Shown piece after piece: positions 5,918 through 14,914 of a stretch of 31,613 bases of DNA. The DNA is taken from NCBI GenBank assembly GCA_900540145.1, contig UQEW01000016.1, forward strand, positions 1 through 31,613. The letters run 5' to 3'. The position numbers were made by a program, and so were the translations under genes. Under the pieces are notes generated by a model, which searched no databases, had not been told where the DNA came from, and worked only from the letters and a program-made list of their open reading frames with translations. The stretch comes from an uncultured Eubacteriales bacterium. Its GTDB lineage: Bacteria; Bacillota; Clostridia; Peptostreptococcales; Anaerovoracaceae. Position 1 is the stretch's first letter. Each line of letters begins with the position of its first letter.

Positions 5918-7432
5918 ATGAACCTTTTTGCTTTGTTAGACTCTATGGATTATCAGATTTTAGGAGAAACAAAGGATAAGGAGATAAAATCACTGGCGTA
6001 CCATTCTAAAGATGCCCGGGAAGGAAGCGTTTTCTTCGCTTTGGAAGGCAGAGATACAGACGGCAAGCTGTATATGCCTCAGGCTTTTGAAGAGGGCTGC
6101 GATACATTTATAGTCGGAATGGAGCGCTGTTTGCCGGATGAAGCAATGTGCATGCTTGAGAATGGGAAGGCACAGAGAAGACCCGTCACTTTTATCAAGG
6201 TGAAAGATGTAAGGACTGCTATGGCTCAAATGGCAGTGAGATTTTACGATCATCCATCTAAAGATCTGCTTACTATCGGAATTACAGGCACTAAAGGGAA
6301 AACCAGCACAGCGTATATGATATGGCGAATATTGGAAGATTCCGGAATCAAGACCGGGATAATCGGCACGATATTTACAGGGTATGAAGGCAATCTCCGG
6401 GAGAGTTCCAACACGACGCCGCAGTCTGTAGAAATGCAGAAAACTTTGCGGATGATGGCAGACGCAGGGTGCAAAGCCGCCGTTATGGAAGTTTCTTCTC
6501 AGGGTTTAATGCAGAGAAGAACAGATTTCATGGATTTTGACATTGGAGTGTTTACCAATTTGAGCCCTGACCATATCGGCTACGGAGAGCACCAAAACTA
6601 TGAAGAATACCGTTATTGGAAGAGCATGCTTTTTAAGCAGTGCAAGACGGCGGTGATGAATATAGATGACAGTCAATGCAATTTCATGGCTGATGCTTCC
6701 GACGCAGAGAAAATATTTTTTTACGGCAAAGACGAAAAAGCGGATTTTGCCATAGATGAAATAAGTTTAAGGAGTGAAAAAGGCTCGTTGGGAGTACAAT
6801 ATCTTTTGAAGGCGCCTGAATTCATCCCTGAAGCCAGCCGTGTCATCATAGATATGCCGGGAGAGTTCAATGCTTATAATTCAGCGGCAGCTCTTGCGAT
6901 ATCGCAGATTATCGGCATATCTTGGCAAAGAGCAGTTGAGACTGTCAGAAATATAAAGATACCCGGAAGAGCAGAAACAGTGCCTGTTTCTGAAGATTTT
7001 ACAGTAATGGTAGATTATGCTCATAACGGCAAGGCCTTGGCAAGCCTTCTATACAGCCTCAGACAATATCAACCGGAAAGGCTCATAGTGGTTTTCGGAT
7101 GCGGAGGCAATAGAGCTGAAGCGAGACGAATCGAAATGGGCAAAGCGGCGTCCCAATTTGCGGATGTCATAATCGTAACTTCAGATAATCCAAGGAACGA
7201 AGATCCGATAAAGATAATTGAAGATATAATTGAAAACGTATCGTCCTCAAAAGAAGTAATAGTAATTCCGGACAGAAAAGAGGCCATAAGAGAGGCTATA
7301 AAAACAGGCCGAAGAGGCGATATAATAGTTGTGGCAGGGAAAGGTCATGAAACATACCAGATCATAGGCGATGAAATAAAACACTTTGACGATAGAGAAG
7401 AAATTCTCTCATTGGGAAGGAAAAGAGAATGA
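5918..7432 (+). CDS. murE: UDP-MurNAc-tripeptide synthetase MurE (meso-DAP type)
   Basis: This is a 504-aa cytoplasmic ligase that adds the third residue to UDP-MurNAc-L-Ala-D-Glu using ATP. The ATP-binding loop GITGTKGKTS is at residues 121-130. The substrate motif D423-N-P-R426, followed by NEDP, is the signature of enzymes that add meso-diaminopimelate. Lysine-adding enzymes carry a different motif at this site, so the cell wall is predicted to be of the mDAP type. The start is placed at ATG 5918, with AAGGAG at 5907-5912 leaving a 5-nt gap. The in-frame GTG at 5912 would overlap that site. The gene overlaps murF by four bases (ATGA), which implies translational coupling. Confidence 0.97.
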   Translation: MNLFALLDSMDYQILGETKDKEIKSLAYHSKDAREGSVFFALEGRDTDGKLYMPQAFEEGCDTFIVGMERCLPDEAMCMLENGKAQRRPVTFIKVKDVRTAMAQMAVRFYDHPSKDLLTIGITGTKGKTSTAYMIWRILEDSGIKTGIIGTIFTGYEGNLRESSNTTPQSVEMQKTLRMMADAGCKAAVMEVSSQGLMQRRTDFMDFDIGVFTNLSPDHIGYGEHQNYEEYRYWKSMLFKQCKTAVMNIDDSQCNFMADASDAEKIFFYGKDEKADFAIDEISLRSEKGSLGVQYLLKAPEFIPEASRVIIDMPGEFNAYNSAAALAISQIIGISWQRAVETVRNIKIPGRAETVPVSEDFTVMVDYAHNGKALASLLYSLRQYQPERLIVVFGCGGNRAEARRIEMGKAASQFADVIIVTSDNPRNEDPIKIIEDIIENVSSSKEVIVIPDRKEAIREAIKTGRRGDIIVVAGKGHETYQIIGDEIKHFDDREEILSLGRKRE

Positions 7433-8820
7433 AGATATTTACCATAGGCGAAATCTTAAAAGCTACCGGCGGAAAGCTGATGTGCGGAAATGAACAGGAG
7501 CAAGTGTCGGGATTTTCAATAGACTCCAGAGAAGTAGGGTCAAAAGACATGTTCTTTGCCACTAAGGGAAGCAGAAACGATGCTCATGATTTCATCCCTG
7601 ACGTAATAAAAAAAGGTTGCAGATGCCTGGTGGTTGCCAATATGGAAAAGGTGCCCAAGGCGGACGATGACAATTTAAATGTAATTCTCACAGAGGACCC
7701 TTTAAAGGCTCTGCAAGATCTGGCAGCTTATTATATAAGAACCTTGCCTTTAAAAAAGAAGATAGGCGTTACCGGCAGCGTAGGAAAGACCAGCACCAGA
7801 GACATGATGTATTACGTGGCTTCCACCAAGTACAAGACGGGTAGAAACAAAAAGAATTATAACAGCGCTTACGGTTTGCCGTTATCCATATTGGAATTTG
7901 AGCCTGATACTGAAATAGCAGTGCTTGAGATGGCTATGGACACTTTCGGAGAAATAAAGCTCCTGGCGGACATCGTGAGACCGGACATTGCCATCATCAC
8001 ACAAATAGCAGAAGTTAACCTGCTGAGCATGAAAAACACGGAGAACATTTTAAAAGCCAAGATGGAAATCACAACCTTCTTCGATGAAAATTCTACTTTA
8101 ATAGTGAATAGCGCATGCTCTATGCTGACTCCTGAAAAAGTAGCCGGGGATTATAAGCTGGTTACGGTCGGTACAGGAGAAGACGACGATTATCGTATAT
8201 CGGATATTTGCGATTTTGGCGATAAGGGTATAAAATACACTCTGCATCGCAAAAATAAAACGTATGATATAAGTCTGCCGACGGCCGGCGGTCACAATGC
8301 TTTTAACGCAAGCCTGGCCATTGCTGCAGGAGAATTGATAGATATAAGTCCCGAAGAGGCAGCGGAGGGGCTGAAGAACGCCCAGCTTACCGGAAAACGA
8401 CTGAATGTAAGAGAAAACAACGGCATAAAGGTGATAGACGATACTTATAACGCTTGCGAAGATTCCATTAAGTCTGCCATAAATACTTTGATATCTACTG
8501 AAGGAAAAAGAAAGGTGGCAATACTGGGAGACATTATAGGTTTAGCTCACAGAGCCAAAGACGCTCATTTTGACATAGGCAGATACGCAGCGGAGAAAGG
8601 CATAGATGAGCTCATCGCCATAGGTGATGAAGCCCGTCATTATGCAGAAGGCGCCAAGACCATAATGGCGCAGGGAAAAATCATGTACTTCCCTGAGAAG
8701 AAAGATTTTTTCAAAGAGCAGGACGAATTGATACGTTCGGGAGACGTGGTACTGGTAAAGGCTTCCAGAGGCATGGAACTTGAGGAAATCGTTGAATCAA
8801 TATTAGAGGATAAAGAGTAA
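7429..8820 (+). CDS. murF: UDP-MurNAc-tripeptide:D-Ala-D-Ala ligase MurF
   Basis: This 463-aa Mur ligase joins D-Ala-D-Ala to the UDP-MurNAc-tripeptide, completing the cytoplasmic pentapeptide precursor. Family features are the N-terminal substrate domain with FSIDSREV (about 25-32), the ATP loop GVTGSVGKTS at 113-122, the central-domain segment NYNSAYGLPLSIL and the C-terminal VIDDTYNACEDSIKSA, where adenine and substrate are held. The length is usual for the family. The ATG lies inside the murE stop region (ATGA overlap), with AAGGAAAAGAGA just upstream. The D-Ala-D-Ala ligase gene (ddl) that supplies its substrate is not in this window. Confidence 0.97.
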   Translation: MKIFTIGEILKATGGKLMCGNEQEQVSGFSIDSREVGSKDMFFATKGSRNDAHDFIPDVIKKGCRCLVVANMEKVPKADDDNLNVILTEDPLKALQDLAAYYIRTLPLKKKIGVTGSVGKTSTRDMMYYVASTKYKTGRNKKNYNSAYGLPLSILEFEPDTEIAVLEMAMDTFGEIKLLADIVRPDIAIITQIAEVNLLSMKNTENILKAKMEITTFFDENSTLIVNSACSMLTPEKVAGDYKLVTVGTGEDDDYRISDICDFGDKGIKYTLHRKNKTYDISLPTAGGHNAFNASLAIAAGELIDISPEEAAEGLKNAQLTGKRLNVRENNGIKVIDDTYNACEDSIKSAINTLISTEGKRKVAILGDIIGLAHRAKDAHFDIGRYAAEKGIDELIAIGDEARHYAEGAKTIMAQGKIMYFPEKKDFFKEQDELIRSGDVVLVKASRGMELEEIVESILEDKE

Positions 8821-8831
8821 GGAGATGTAAT

Positions 8832-9821
8832 ATGGAACCGTTGATAATCCCAATCATAGCATTGATCGCAGCATGGATATTGGGGGCGCTTTTTACCAAG
8901 GCGCTTATCCCCTTTATGGAGAAAAAGCAGTTCAGACAATACGTAAGGGAGGAAGGTCCCCAGTCTCATCTAAAGAAAACAGGAACTCCAAGCATGGGAG
9001 GAACTGCCATCATATCGGCAACCGTAATAATTGCGTTAATCGCAGCAGCATGCTCCGGACGGCTGAATATAGAACTCTTGGGAGTTTTGGCTGCTATGAT
9101 ACTCTTCGGAATAGTAGGCTTTGTAGATGATTATGAAAAAGCGATAAAGAAAAACAACCTGGGCTTGAGCCCAAAGCAAAAGATAATTATGCAGCTGGTT
9201 TTTTCCGCGGCGTTTGGCGTCTTCGCCATGTATTTTTCAGGCGGAGGTATGATAGGAGCGACGGAAATATGGATACCGGTGGTTGATGTTACTTTTGACT
9301 TAGGAATTTTTTATATTCCTTTTGTAATGTTCGTAATGATAGCCTTCAGCAATTCGGTAAATCTTACTGACGGATTGGACGGCTTGGCTTCGGGCATTAC
9401 GGCTATGGTGGCTTTTTTCGTGCTGATTGCCGGATGCAGTTTCGGCTTCACCGGCATTCCGATGGTATTCGGAGCAGTGTCAGGAGCCTGCCTGGGCTTT
9501 CTGATGTTCAATAAAAATCCGGCAAGAATATTCATGGGAGACACAGGTTCCATGGCTCTTGGCGGAGTTTTAGCCGCCGGTGCTTTGATGATGAAGATAG
9601 AATTTTTACTTGCCATAGCAGGTTTGGTATATGTAGCTGAAGCCCTTTCTGTGATAATACAGGTGACGTATTTTAAAAAGACCAGAAAGAGAATTTTCAA
9701 GATGGCTCCGCTGCATCATCATTTTGAACTTTGCGGAATGAGCGAAAAAAAGGTAGTAATAATGTTTTGGGCTGCCGCATTTGTATGCTGTGCCATAGCC
9801 ATATTGCTGATGAATATTTAA
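8832..9821 (+). CDS. mraY: Phospho-MurNAc-pentapeptide transferase MraY
   Basis: This 329-aa integral membrane enzyme has about ten spans and transfers phospho-MurNAc-pentapeptide to undecaprenyl phosphate, making lipid I. Conserved cytoplasmic-loop signatures are all present: GTPSMGG near residue 53, the aspartate pair FVDDYEK near 97, NSVNLTDGLDGLASG near 174, NPARIFMGDTGS near 230 and PLHHHFELCG near 294. AAGGAG overlaps the murF stop region and lies 7 nt before the ATG. The order murF-mraY-murD is standard for dcw clusters. Confidence 0.97.
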   Translation: MEPLIIPIIALIAAWILGALFTKALIPFMEKKQFRQYVREEGPQSHLKKTGTPSMGGTAIISATVIIALIAAACSGRLNIELLGVLAAMILFGIVGFVDDYEKAIKKNNLGLSPKQKIIMQLVFSAAFGVFAMYFSGGGMIGATEIWIPVVDVTFDLGIFYIPFVMFVMIAFSNSVNLTDGLDGLASGITAMVAFFVLIAGCSFGFTGIPMVFGAVSGACLGFLMFNKNPARIFMGDTGSMALGGVLAAGALMMKIEFLLAIAGLVYVAEALSVIIQVTYFKKTRKRIFKMAPLHHHFELCGMSEKKVVIMFWAAAFVCCAIAILLMNI

Positions 9822-9855
9822 TCAAGTCGACAAGTTAAGAAACCGTGGTGAAATT

Positions 9856-11235
9856 ATGGATAATATCAATTTGAACAACATAAGAAATAAGAAAGTCCTG
9901 GTAGTAGGACTGGGAAAATCAGGTATAGCTGCAGTTCAAGCTATGTTGAAATTGGGCGCTTCTGTAACCGTTCAGGATTCTAAAGACATCGATAAGATAG
10001 ACGGCCAGCTGCTGAGCTTTCTCAAGGGCAAGGGGGTAGACTTCTATCTCGGAGAAGTACCGGAAGACCTGAGCCGTTTTGATATGCTTATTTTGAGTCC
10101 CGGCGTGGACCCGGAACTTCCTTTTATAAGAGAAGCGGAGCAGTCGGGGGCAGAGATAATCGGAGAGCTGGAGATAGCTTTTCGTATAGCCAGAGGACGT
10201 TTTGTTGCAATAACGGGAACCAACGGAAAGACAACGACAACGACTCTTACAGGGGAGATATTTAAGAAAGCAGGCAGACCTACTCATGTGGTGGGAAACA
10301 TAGGCGTAGCTGTGATTTCCAAAGCTTTGGACACGGAAACTGAAGACTGGCTCATTACAGAAACCAGCAGTTTCCAATTGCAGACCATAAAGTATTTTAA
10401 ACCTGTGATTTCTGCCATATTAAACGTTACGCCGGACCATCTCAACAGGCATCATACTATGGAAAATTACGGTTTGACTAAGGGCAGAGTGTTTGAAAAT
10501 CAGGATGAAAGCGGTTACTGCATATTGAATGCAGATGATGAAACCTGCAGAAAGCTGGCTGAAAATTGTCCGGCTGAAACAGTATTCTTTTCTTCTTCCA
10601 GAGAACTGGAAAAGGGAGCTTTTGTCAAAGACGGCATGTTGGTCATAGCAGACAGAGAGGGCAATGTGATAGAACTCTGCCGCCAAGATGAACTTAACAT
10701 AATAGGACGCCACAATGTGGAAAACGCTTTGGCAGCGGCAGCAATCAGTTATTATGCCGGTATAGAACCGCAAGTGATAAGGGAAGTTTTGAAATCTTTT
10801 AACGGCGTTGCGCATAGAATAGAATATTGCGGTACGCTGGACGGAGTGAAATTTTATAACGATTCAAAGGGCACCAATGTAGATGCTACATTGACGGCAT
10901 TGAGAGCCATTGAGAAAAACATAATACTCATCGCAGGCGGCGATGGGAAGTCTCAGGATTTTTCGCCTCTTGCTGAGAATTTAAAGGGAAGGGTAAAGCA
11001 TCTTGTACTCATAGGAAGAGACGGACCTGAAATAGCCGAAGCCGCAGATAAAGCAGGCTACAAAGATTATACCTACGGCTCTGATATGGGAGATTGCGTA
11101 AACAAGGCATTTGACATAGCTGAGGAAGGGGATACAATTCTTCTTTCTCCTGCATGTGCCAGCTGGGATATGTATGATAACTTTGAGCAGCGAGGAGACC
11201 ATTTTAAAGAAATGGTAAAAAATTTGGGAATTTAG
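9856..11235 (+). CDS. murD: UDP-MurNAc-L-alanine:D-glutamate ligase MurD
   Basis: This 459-aa cytoplasmic ligase adds D-glutamate to UDP-MurNAc-L-Ala. The N-terminal Rossmann-like part (VLVVGLGKSGIA, about 14-25) binds the UDP portion. The ATP loop G121-T-N-G-K125 followed by TTTTT is characteristic, and the central NVTPDHLNRH and C-terminal YNDSKGTNVDAT motifs are present. The start ATG at 9856 has only a weak GGTGA ribosome binding site, after a 34-nt gap from mraY. No MurC gene, which makes its substrate, lies in this window. Confidence 0.96.
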   Translation: MDNINLNNIRNKKVLVVGLGKSGIAAVQAMLKLGASVTVQDSKDIDKIDGQLLSFLKGKGVDFYLGEVPEDLSRFDMLILSPGVDPELPFIREAEQSGAEIIGELEIAFRIARGRFVAITGTNGKTTTTTLTGEIFKKAGRPTHVVGNIGVAVISKALDTETEDWLITETSSFQLQTIKYFKPVISAILNVTPDHLNRHHTMENYGLTKGRVFENQDESGYCILNADDETCRKLAENCPAETVFFSSSRELEKGAFVKDGMLVIADREGNVIELCRQDELNIIGRHNVENALAAAAISYYAGIEPQVIREVLKSFNGVAHRIEYCGTLDGVKFYNDSKGTNVDATLTALRAIEKNIILIAGGDGKSQDFSPLAENLKGRVKHLVLIGRDGPEIAEAADKAGYKDYTYGSDMGDCVNKAFDIAEEGDTILLSPACASWDMYDNFEQRGDHFKEMVKNLGI

Positions 11236-11247
11236 GGCATTGGATTT

Positions 11248-12435
11248 ATGAGAAGAAAACGCGCAGGCAAAACTGAATCAGATAATATTGCGGCCATCGA
11301 TGGACAGCCGGAGGCAATCAAGGTGAAAAAGCCTGCAAAAAAAGGCAAGACAGGCGATCTGTCTCTTTTATTGCTGACTGTCGTTTTGGTGATGTTCGGC
11401 ACAGTTATGATTTTCAGCGCCAGCTATTACAAGTCTATAAGTGATGCCGGAGATCCATATGTTTACCTTAAGAGACAGGTGATGTGGGCGGCTATAGGTT
11501 TCGTTGGCATGTGGATAGTTTCTAAAATAGACTATCATATATGGGGAAGGCTTTTTAAAGTAATCCCTTTGCTTTGCGTTGCCCTCCTGGCGCTGCTGTT
11601 TACGCCGCTTGGGCAGGAAGCCGGAGGAGCGATTCGTTGGATAGCGGTAGGTCCTATAACTATAATGCCCGGAGAACTGGCTAAAATCGGATTGATAGTT
11701 TTCATAGCGGGATATTTTGATAAATATCCTAAGAGAGCTTTCGACTTTTGGAAAGGTGTGATTCCGGTAGTTCTGTTGACGGGAGTTTATGCTGGACTTA
11801 TAATGATGCAGCCCAACATGTCTACAGCTTTTACCATAGTGTTCATCGCCGGAGGCATGCTGTTGGTGTCGGGAGCTAAATGGAGCCACTTGGGCATATT
11901 GGCAGGAGGAGCTGCCGTAGCCGGAGTTGCGTTTATATTTACAGATCCTGATGGATATAGATTTTCCAGAATAACCAGCTTTTTAGACCCTTTTGCAGAT
12001 GCATTGGGCAGCGGATATCAGGTAGTGCAATCCCTGTTGGCCATGGGAACAGGCGGCCTTACAGGACTTGGTTTGGGCAATAGCATACAGAAAAACCTTT
12101 ACCTTCCTGAGCCGCAAAATGACTTCATTTTGGCTATAATAGGCGAGGAACTGGGTTTTGTCGGCATATTAGGTCTTATGATAGTATATATGATATTGAT
12201 ATGGAGAGGCTGTCATGTGGCGATGAATGCAAAAGACTATATGGGCATGATGATGGCGGCCGGAATAACCATAATGATAGGAATTCAGGTTATAATCAAT
12301 ATCGCAGTAGTTACATCTTCTTTCCCTCCTACAGGAGTCATATTGCCTTTTGTAAGTTACGGAGGAAACGCCCTGCTGATATTTATGGGGGCTATGGGCA
12401 TTTTGCTTAACATTTCTAAATCGTCAAAGTTGTAG
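11248..12435 (+). CDS. ftsW: Lipid II polymerase FtsW/SpoVE (SEDS family)
   Basis: This 395-aa SEDS glycosyltransferase polymerises lipid II at the septum with its class B PBP partner. Residues 1-40 are a basic, lysine-rich cytoplasmic tail, followed by about ten membrane spans. SEDS landmarks include PGELAKIGLIVF, MQPNMSTAF, the long extracellular loop around RITSFLDPFADALGSGYQ, the PEPQNDFILAIIGEELGFVG segment and the C-terminal FVSYGGNAL. The gene sits between murD and murG as in other Firmicutes, where the paralogue may be called spoVE. The ribosome binding site before ATG 11248 is weak (TTTAGGG). Confidence 0.95.
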   Translation: MRRKRAGKTESDNIAAIDGQPEAIKVKKPAKKGKTGDLSLLLLTVVLVMFGTVMIFSASYYKSISDAGDPYVYLKRQVMWAAIGFVGMWIVSKIDYHIWGRLFKVIPLLCVALLALLFTPLGQEAGGAIRWIAVGPITIMPGELAKIGLIVFIAGYFDKYPKRAFDFWKGVIPVVLLTGVYAGLIMMQPNMSTAFTIVFIAGGMLLVSGAKWSHLGILAGGAAVAGVAFIFTDPDGYRFSRITSFLDPFADALGSGYQVVQSLLAMGTGGLTGLGLGNSIQKNLYLPEPQNDFILAIIGEELGFVGILGLMIVYMILIWRGCHVAMNAKDYMGMMMAAGITIMIGIQVIINIAVVTSSFPPTGVILPFVSYGGNALLIFMGAMGILLNISKSSKL

Positions 12436-12444
12436 GTGAAAAAA

Positions 12445-13578
12445 ATGAGATTGATAGTTACAGGCGGAGGCACGGGTGGTCATATTTATCCGGCCATTGC
12501 CATCGCTGACAAGTTTAAAGAGATGGATCCGAATACGGAAATCCTTTACGTAGGCAATATAGAGGGAATCGAAAAGGATGTAGTGCCTAAAAGCGGTTAT
12601 CCTTTAAAATTGGTCGACGCCAGATGGCTTGACCATGTTACGCCAAAACAAGTGATTTGGACCGGGGCGAGAGTGACTCATGGTATAGGTCAGTCTCTGA
12701 AAGTGCTTAAACAATTTAAGCCGGACGCCATTATAGGAACAGGCGGATATGTCTGCTTTCCTGTGCTGCTGGCGGCCAGAATGATAAAATGCAGGAAATA
12801 TCTTCATGAACAAAATGCATATCCGGGTCTTGCCAACAGAACCTTGGAAAAGTATGTAGACAATATTTTTTTAGGTTTCGAAGACGCCGGCAAATTTTTT
12901 AAACAACCGGAGAAGCATGTAGTAGCAGGCAATCCGGTGAGAAAAAGCTTTTTTACTTTAAGCAAAAAAGAAGCGAGAGAAAAGCTGGGCATACCGCAAG
13001 ACGATTTTGTGGTATTCACCTTTGGCGGGAGCCTGGGCGCTGCCAAGATAAATGACGTAGCCATAGAGCTTTTGGAACTGTTCAACGGTCATTCCGGCGT
13101 GACCATGGTAATGGGAACAGGCAAGCTTTATAAGGATGAAATTGCAGCGAACATAGCGGCCAGGAAAATAGATGTAAAAGAAAACATAAGGATAAAAGAT
13201 TATATAGAGAGCATGGATCTTTATTTGATGGCTTGCGATTTGGTCATAAGCCGCGCGGGAGCGTTGTCGGTGGCAGAAACCACTGTGTGCGGTAAAGCTT
13301 CCATATTGATACCTTCTCCCAACGTTACAGGAAATCATCAATATTATAACGCAAAAGCAGTTGCAGACAGAGGGGGAGCTTTACTTATAGAAGAAAAAGA
13401 TCTGTCTATAAAGCAGGTGGTAGAAAACGTGCTTGGGCTGAAAAACGACCGGGAAAAGCTAAAAGCCATGTCACGTGCCAGCAGGGAATGCGCGCCGGAC
13501 AAAGCTCTTGACATAATATATGGAAAGGTCTATGAGAATTATCTTGCGGATATGAGCAAGAAAAAGGACTTGAAGTAA
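12445..13578 (+). CDS. murG: Lipid I GlcNAc transferase MurG
   Basis: This is a 377-aa GT-B glycosyltransferase at the inner face of the membrane. It adds GlcNAc from UDP-GlcNAc to lipid I, giving lipid II. The N-terminal GGGTGGH (7-13), the central GGSLGAAKIND and the C-terminal donor site VISRAGALSVAET with PSPNVTGNHQYYNA are intact. The start is placed at ATG 12445. It gives the family N-terminus MRLIVTGGGTGG, and AGGTG (12434-12438) overlapping the ftsW stop serves as ribosome binding site. A GTG at 12436, directly after that stop, would leave no such site. Translation is likely coupled to ftsW. Confidence 0.96.
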   Translation: MRLIVTGGGTGGHIYPAIAIADKFKEMDPNTEILYVGNIEGIEKDVVPKSGYPLKLVDARWLDHVTPKQVIWTGARVTHGIGQSLKVLKQFKPDAIIGTGGYVCFPVLLAARMIKCRKYLHEQNAYPGLANRTLEKYVDNIFLGFEDAGKFFKQPEKHVVAGNPVRKSFFTLSKKEAREKLGIPQDDFVVFTFGGSLGAAKINDVAIELLELFNGHSGVTMVMGTGKLYKDEIAANIAARKIDVKENIRIKDYIESMDLYLMACDLVISRAGALSVAETTVCGKASILIPSPNVTGNHQYYNAKAVADRGGALLIEEKDLSIKQVVENVLGLKNDREKLKAMSRASRECAPDKALDIIYGKVYENYLADMSKKKDLK

Positions 13579-13633
13579 GGTTACCTAAAACACCTAACCA
13601 ACATACTATGAAAATAGAATTGGGAGGTGTTTT
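13579..13633 (+). promoter_or_regulatory. murA leader with SD-sequestering and competing hairpin
   Basis: AAAACACCT (13587-13595) is an exact complement of AGGTGTTTT (13625-13633). This arm contains the AGGTG part of the murA ribosome binding site (GGGAGGTG, 13622-13629). An upstream alternative pairs GGTTA (13579-13583) with TAACC (13595-13599) and would overlap and compete with the 5' arm. The two folds could set murA translation. Confidence 0.5.
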
Positions 13634-14914
13634 TTGTTGGAAAGCTATGAAATCGAAGGCGGTATTCCGCTTCGTGGAGAATACAGAGTGCGCGGAGCCA
13701 AAAACTCGGCCCTCCCCATACTGGCTGCTACGGTATGCAGAGGAGCGGTTTATGAAATATATGACTGTCCCAGAATAGGAGACGTTTTTGCCATGGAGGA
13801 GATACTCCGTTCCATGGGCGCTGTGATAAGATGGGAAAAAGACTGCATCGTCGTAGACAGCAGGGGAATAACAAAAACATCTGTCCCAAAGGAGCTGATG
13901 GCAGAGATGCGTTCTTCTGTATTTCTCATGGGAAGCCTGCTTGCCAGAAGCGATGAGGCAGTTATTTACAGACCGGGCGGCTGCAATATAGGAAAACGGC
14001 CTATAGATATACATATATCCGGTCTGGAACAATTGGGTTTTGAAGTCACAGTTGAAGGTGAAGAAGTGAGCTGCCGCGGTCAGTGCAGAGGAGGAAAGAT
14101 AACCCTGCCTTATCCCAGCGTAGGCGCCACAGAGAATCTCATGATGGCTGCCTTGGCAGGGAAGGGTGATACTATAATAGAAAACTGCGCGATAGAGCCG
14201 GAGATAGAAGATTTGCAAGGTTTTTTGCGCACATGCGGATTCCAGGTATATGGAGCAGGCACCGACACCATATTCATAAAGGGCGCAAGGGGCGTATCTT
14301 TATGCGCAAGGCCTCAAGAGGTAATGTATTTTATCTTGGAAGACAGAATTGAAGCTGCGACTTACATGGCCGCTGTTTTGGGCAGCGGAGGAAGAGCCGT
14401 ATTTAGGAATATAAGAGAAAAATATATTTCAGAGATTCTTAAATGCTTTGAGCGGATGGGAGCCGCAGTGCGAACCTATGAGAATACCATTGAAGTCTGG
14501 TCATGCGGCAGGTTAAAAAGTCCGGGCATGATAATAACTCAGCCTTATCCGGGATTTCCCACAGATTGCCAGCCTCAGCTGCTGACTCTTTCCACTATGG
14601 CAAAAGGCTTAACTACCATAAGAGAAGAAGTTTTTGAAAGCAGATTTACTCATAAAAATGACCTGGTTAAGATGGGGGCGGATATTGAAATCTGCGGTAA
14701 AAATGCTATAATAAAAGGAGTCAAAACCCTTCAGGGAAAAGAAGTGGAAGCAAAAGACCTGAGAGGAGGAGCGGCTTTGGTAATAGCAGGCCTTATGGCA
14801 GAGGGAAAAACTGTCGTAAATAATGCGTTTCATATACAAAGAGGATATGAGGATTTTGAAAAGGGGATAAAAGATTTAGGTGGACTAATTGAAAAAAAGA
14901 GAGAAGAAAGATAG
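13634..14914 (+). CDS. murA: UDP-GlcNAc 1-carboxyvinyltransferase MurA
   Basis: This 426-aa enzyme catalyses the first committed step of peptidoglycan synthesis, transfer of enolpyruvate from PEP to UDP-GlcNAc. The substrate lysine lies in RGAKNSALP (K23). The loop cysteine that fosfomycin alkylates is present as C117 in PGGCNIGKRP, so no cysteine-to-aspartate resistance change is seen. The later DRIEAATYM and FPTDCQPQ motifs fit the family. The start is a TTG at 13634, or the next TTG at 13637, behind a strong GGGAGGTG. No ATG is suitably placed. An SD-masking hairpin precedes it. The 3' end overlaps ftsQ by 26 bases. Its position in the dcw cluster, where B. subtilis has murB, is common in Clostridia. 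Confidence 0.96.
   Translation: MLESYEIEGGIPLRGEYRVRGAKNSALPILAATVCRGAVYEIYDCPRIGDVFAMEEILRSMGAVIRWEKDCIVVDSRGITKTSVPKELMAEMRSSVFLMGSLLARSDEAVIYRPGGCNIGKRPIDIHISGLEQLGFEVTVEGEEVSCRGQCRGGKITLPYPSVGATENLMMAALAGKGDTIIENCAIEPEIEDLQGFLRTCGFQVYGAGTDTIFIKGARGVSLCARPQEVMYFILEDRIEAATYMAAVLGSGGRAVFRNIREKYISEILKCFERMGAAVRTYENTIEVWSCGRLKSPGMIITQPYPGFPTDCQPQLLTLSTMAKGLTTIREEVFESRFTHKNDLVKMGADIEICGKNAIIKGVKTLQGKEVEAKDLRGGAALVIAGLMAEGKTVVNNAFHIQRGYEDFEKGIKDLGGLIEKKREER

Noticed and set aside
13406..14218. 270-codon open frame antisense to murG/murA
   Set aside because: It lies entirely across two well-identified genes, has no ribosome binding site or recognisable domain, and its composition is what a reversed coding strand gives.
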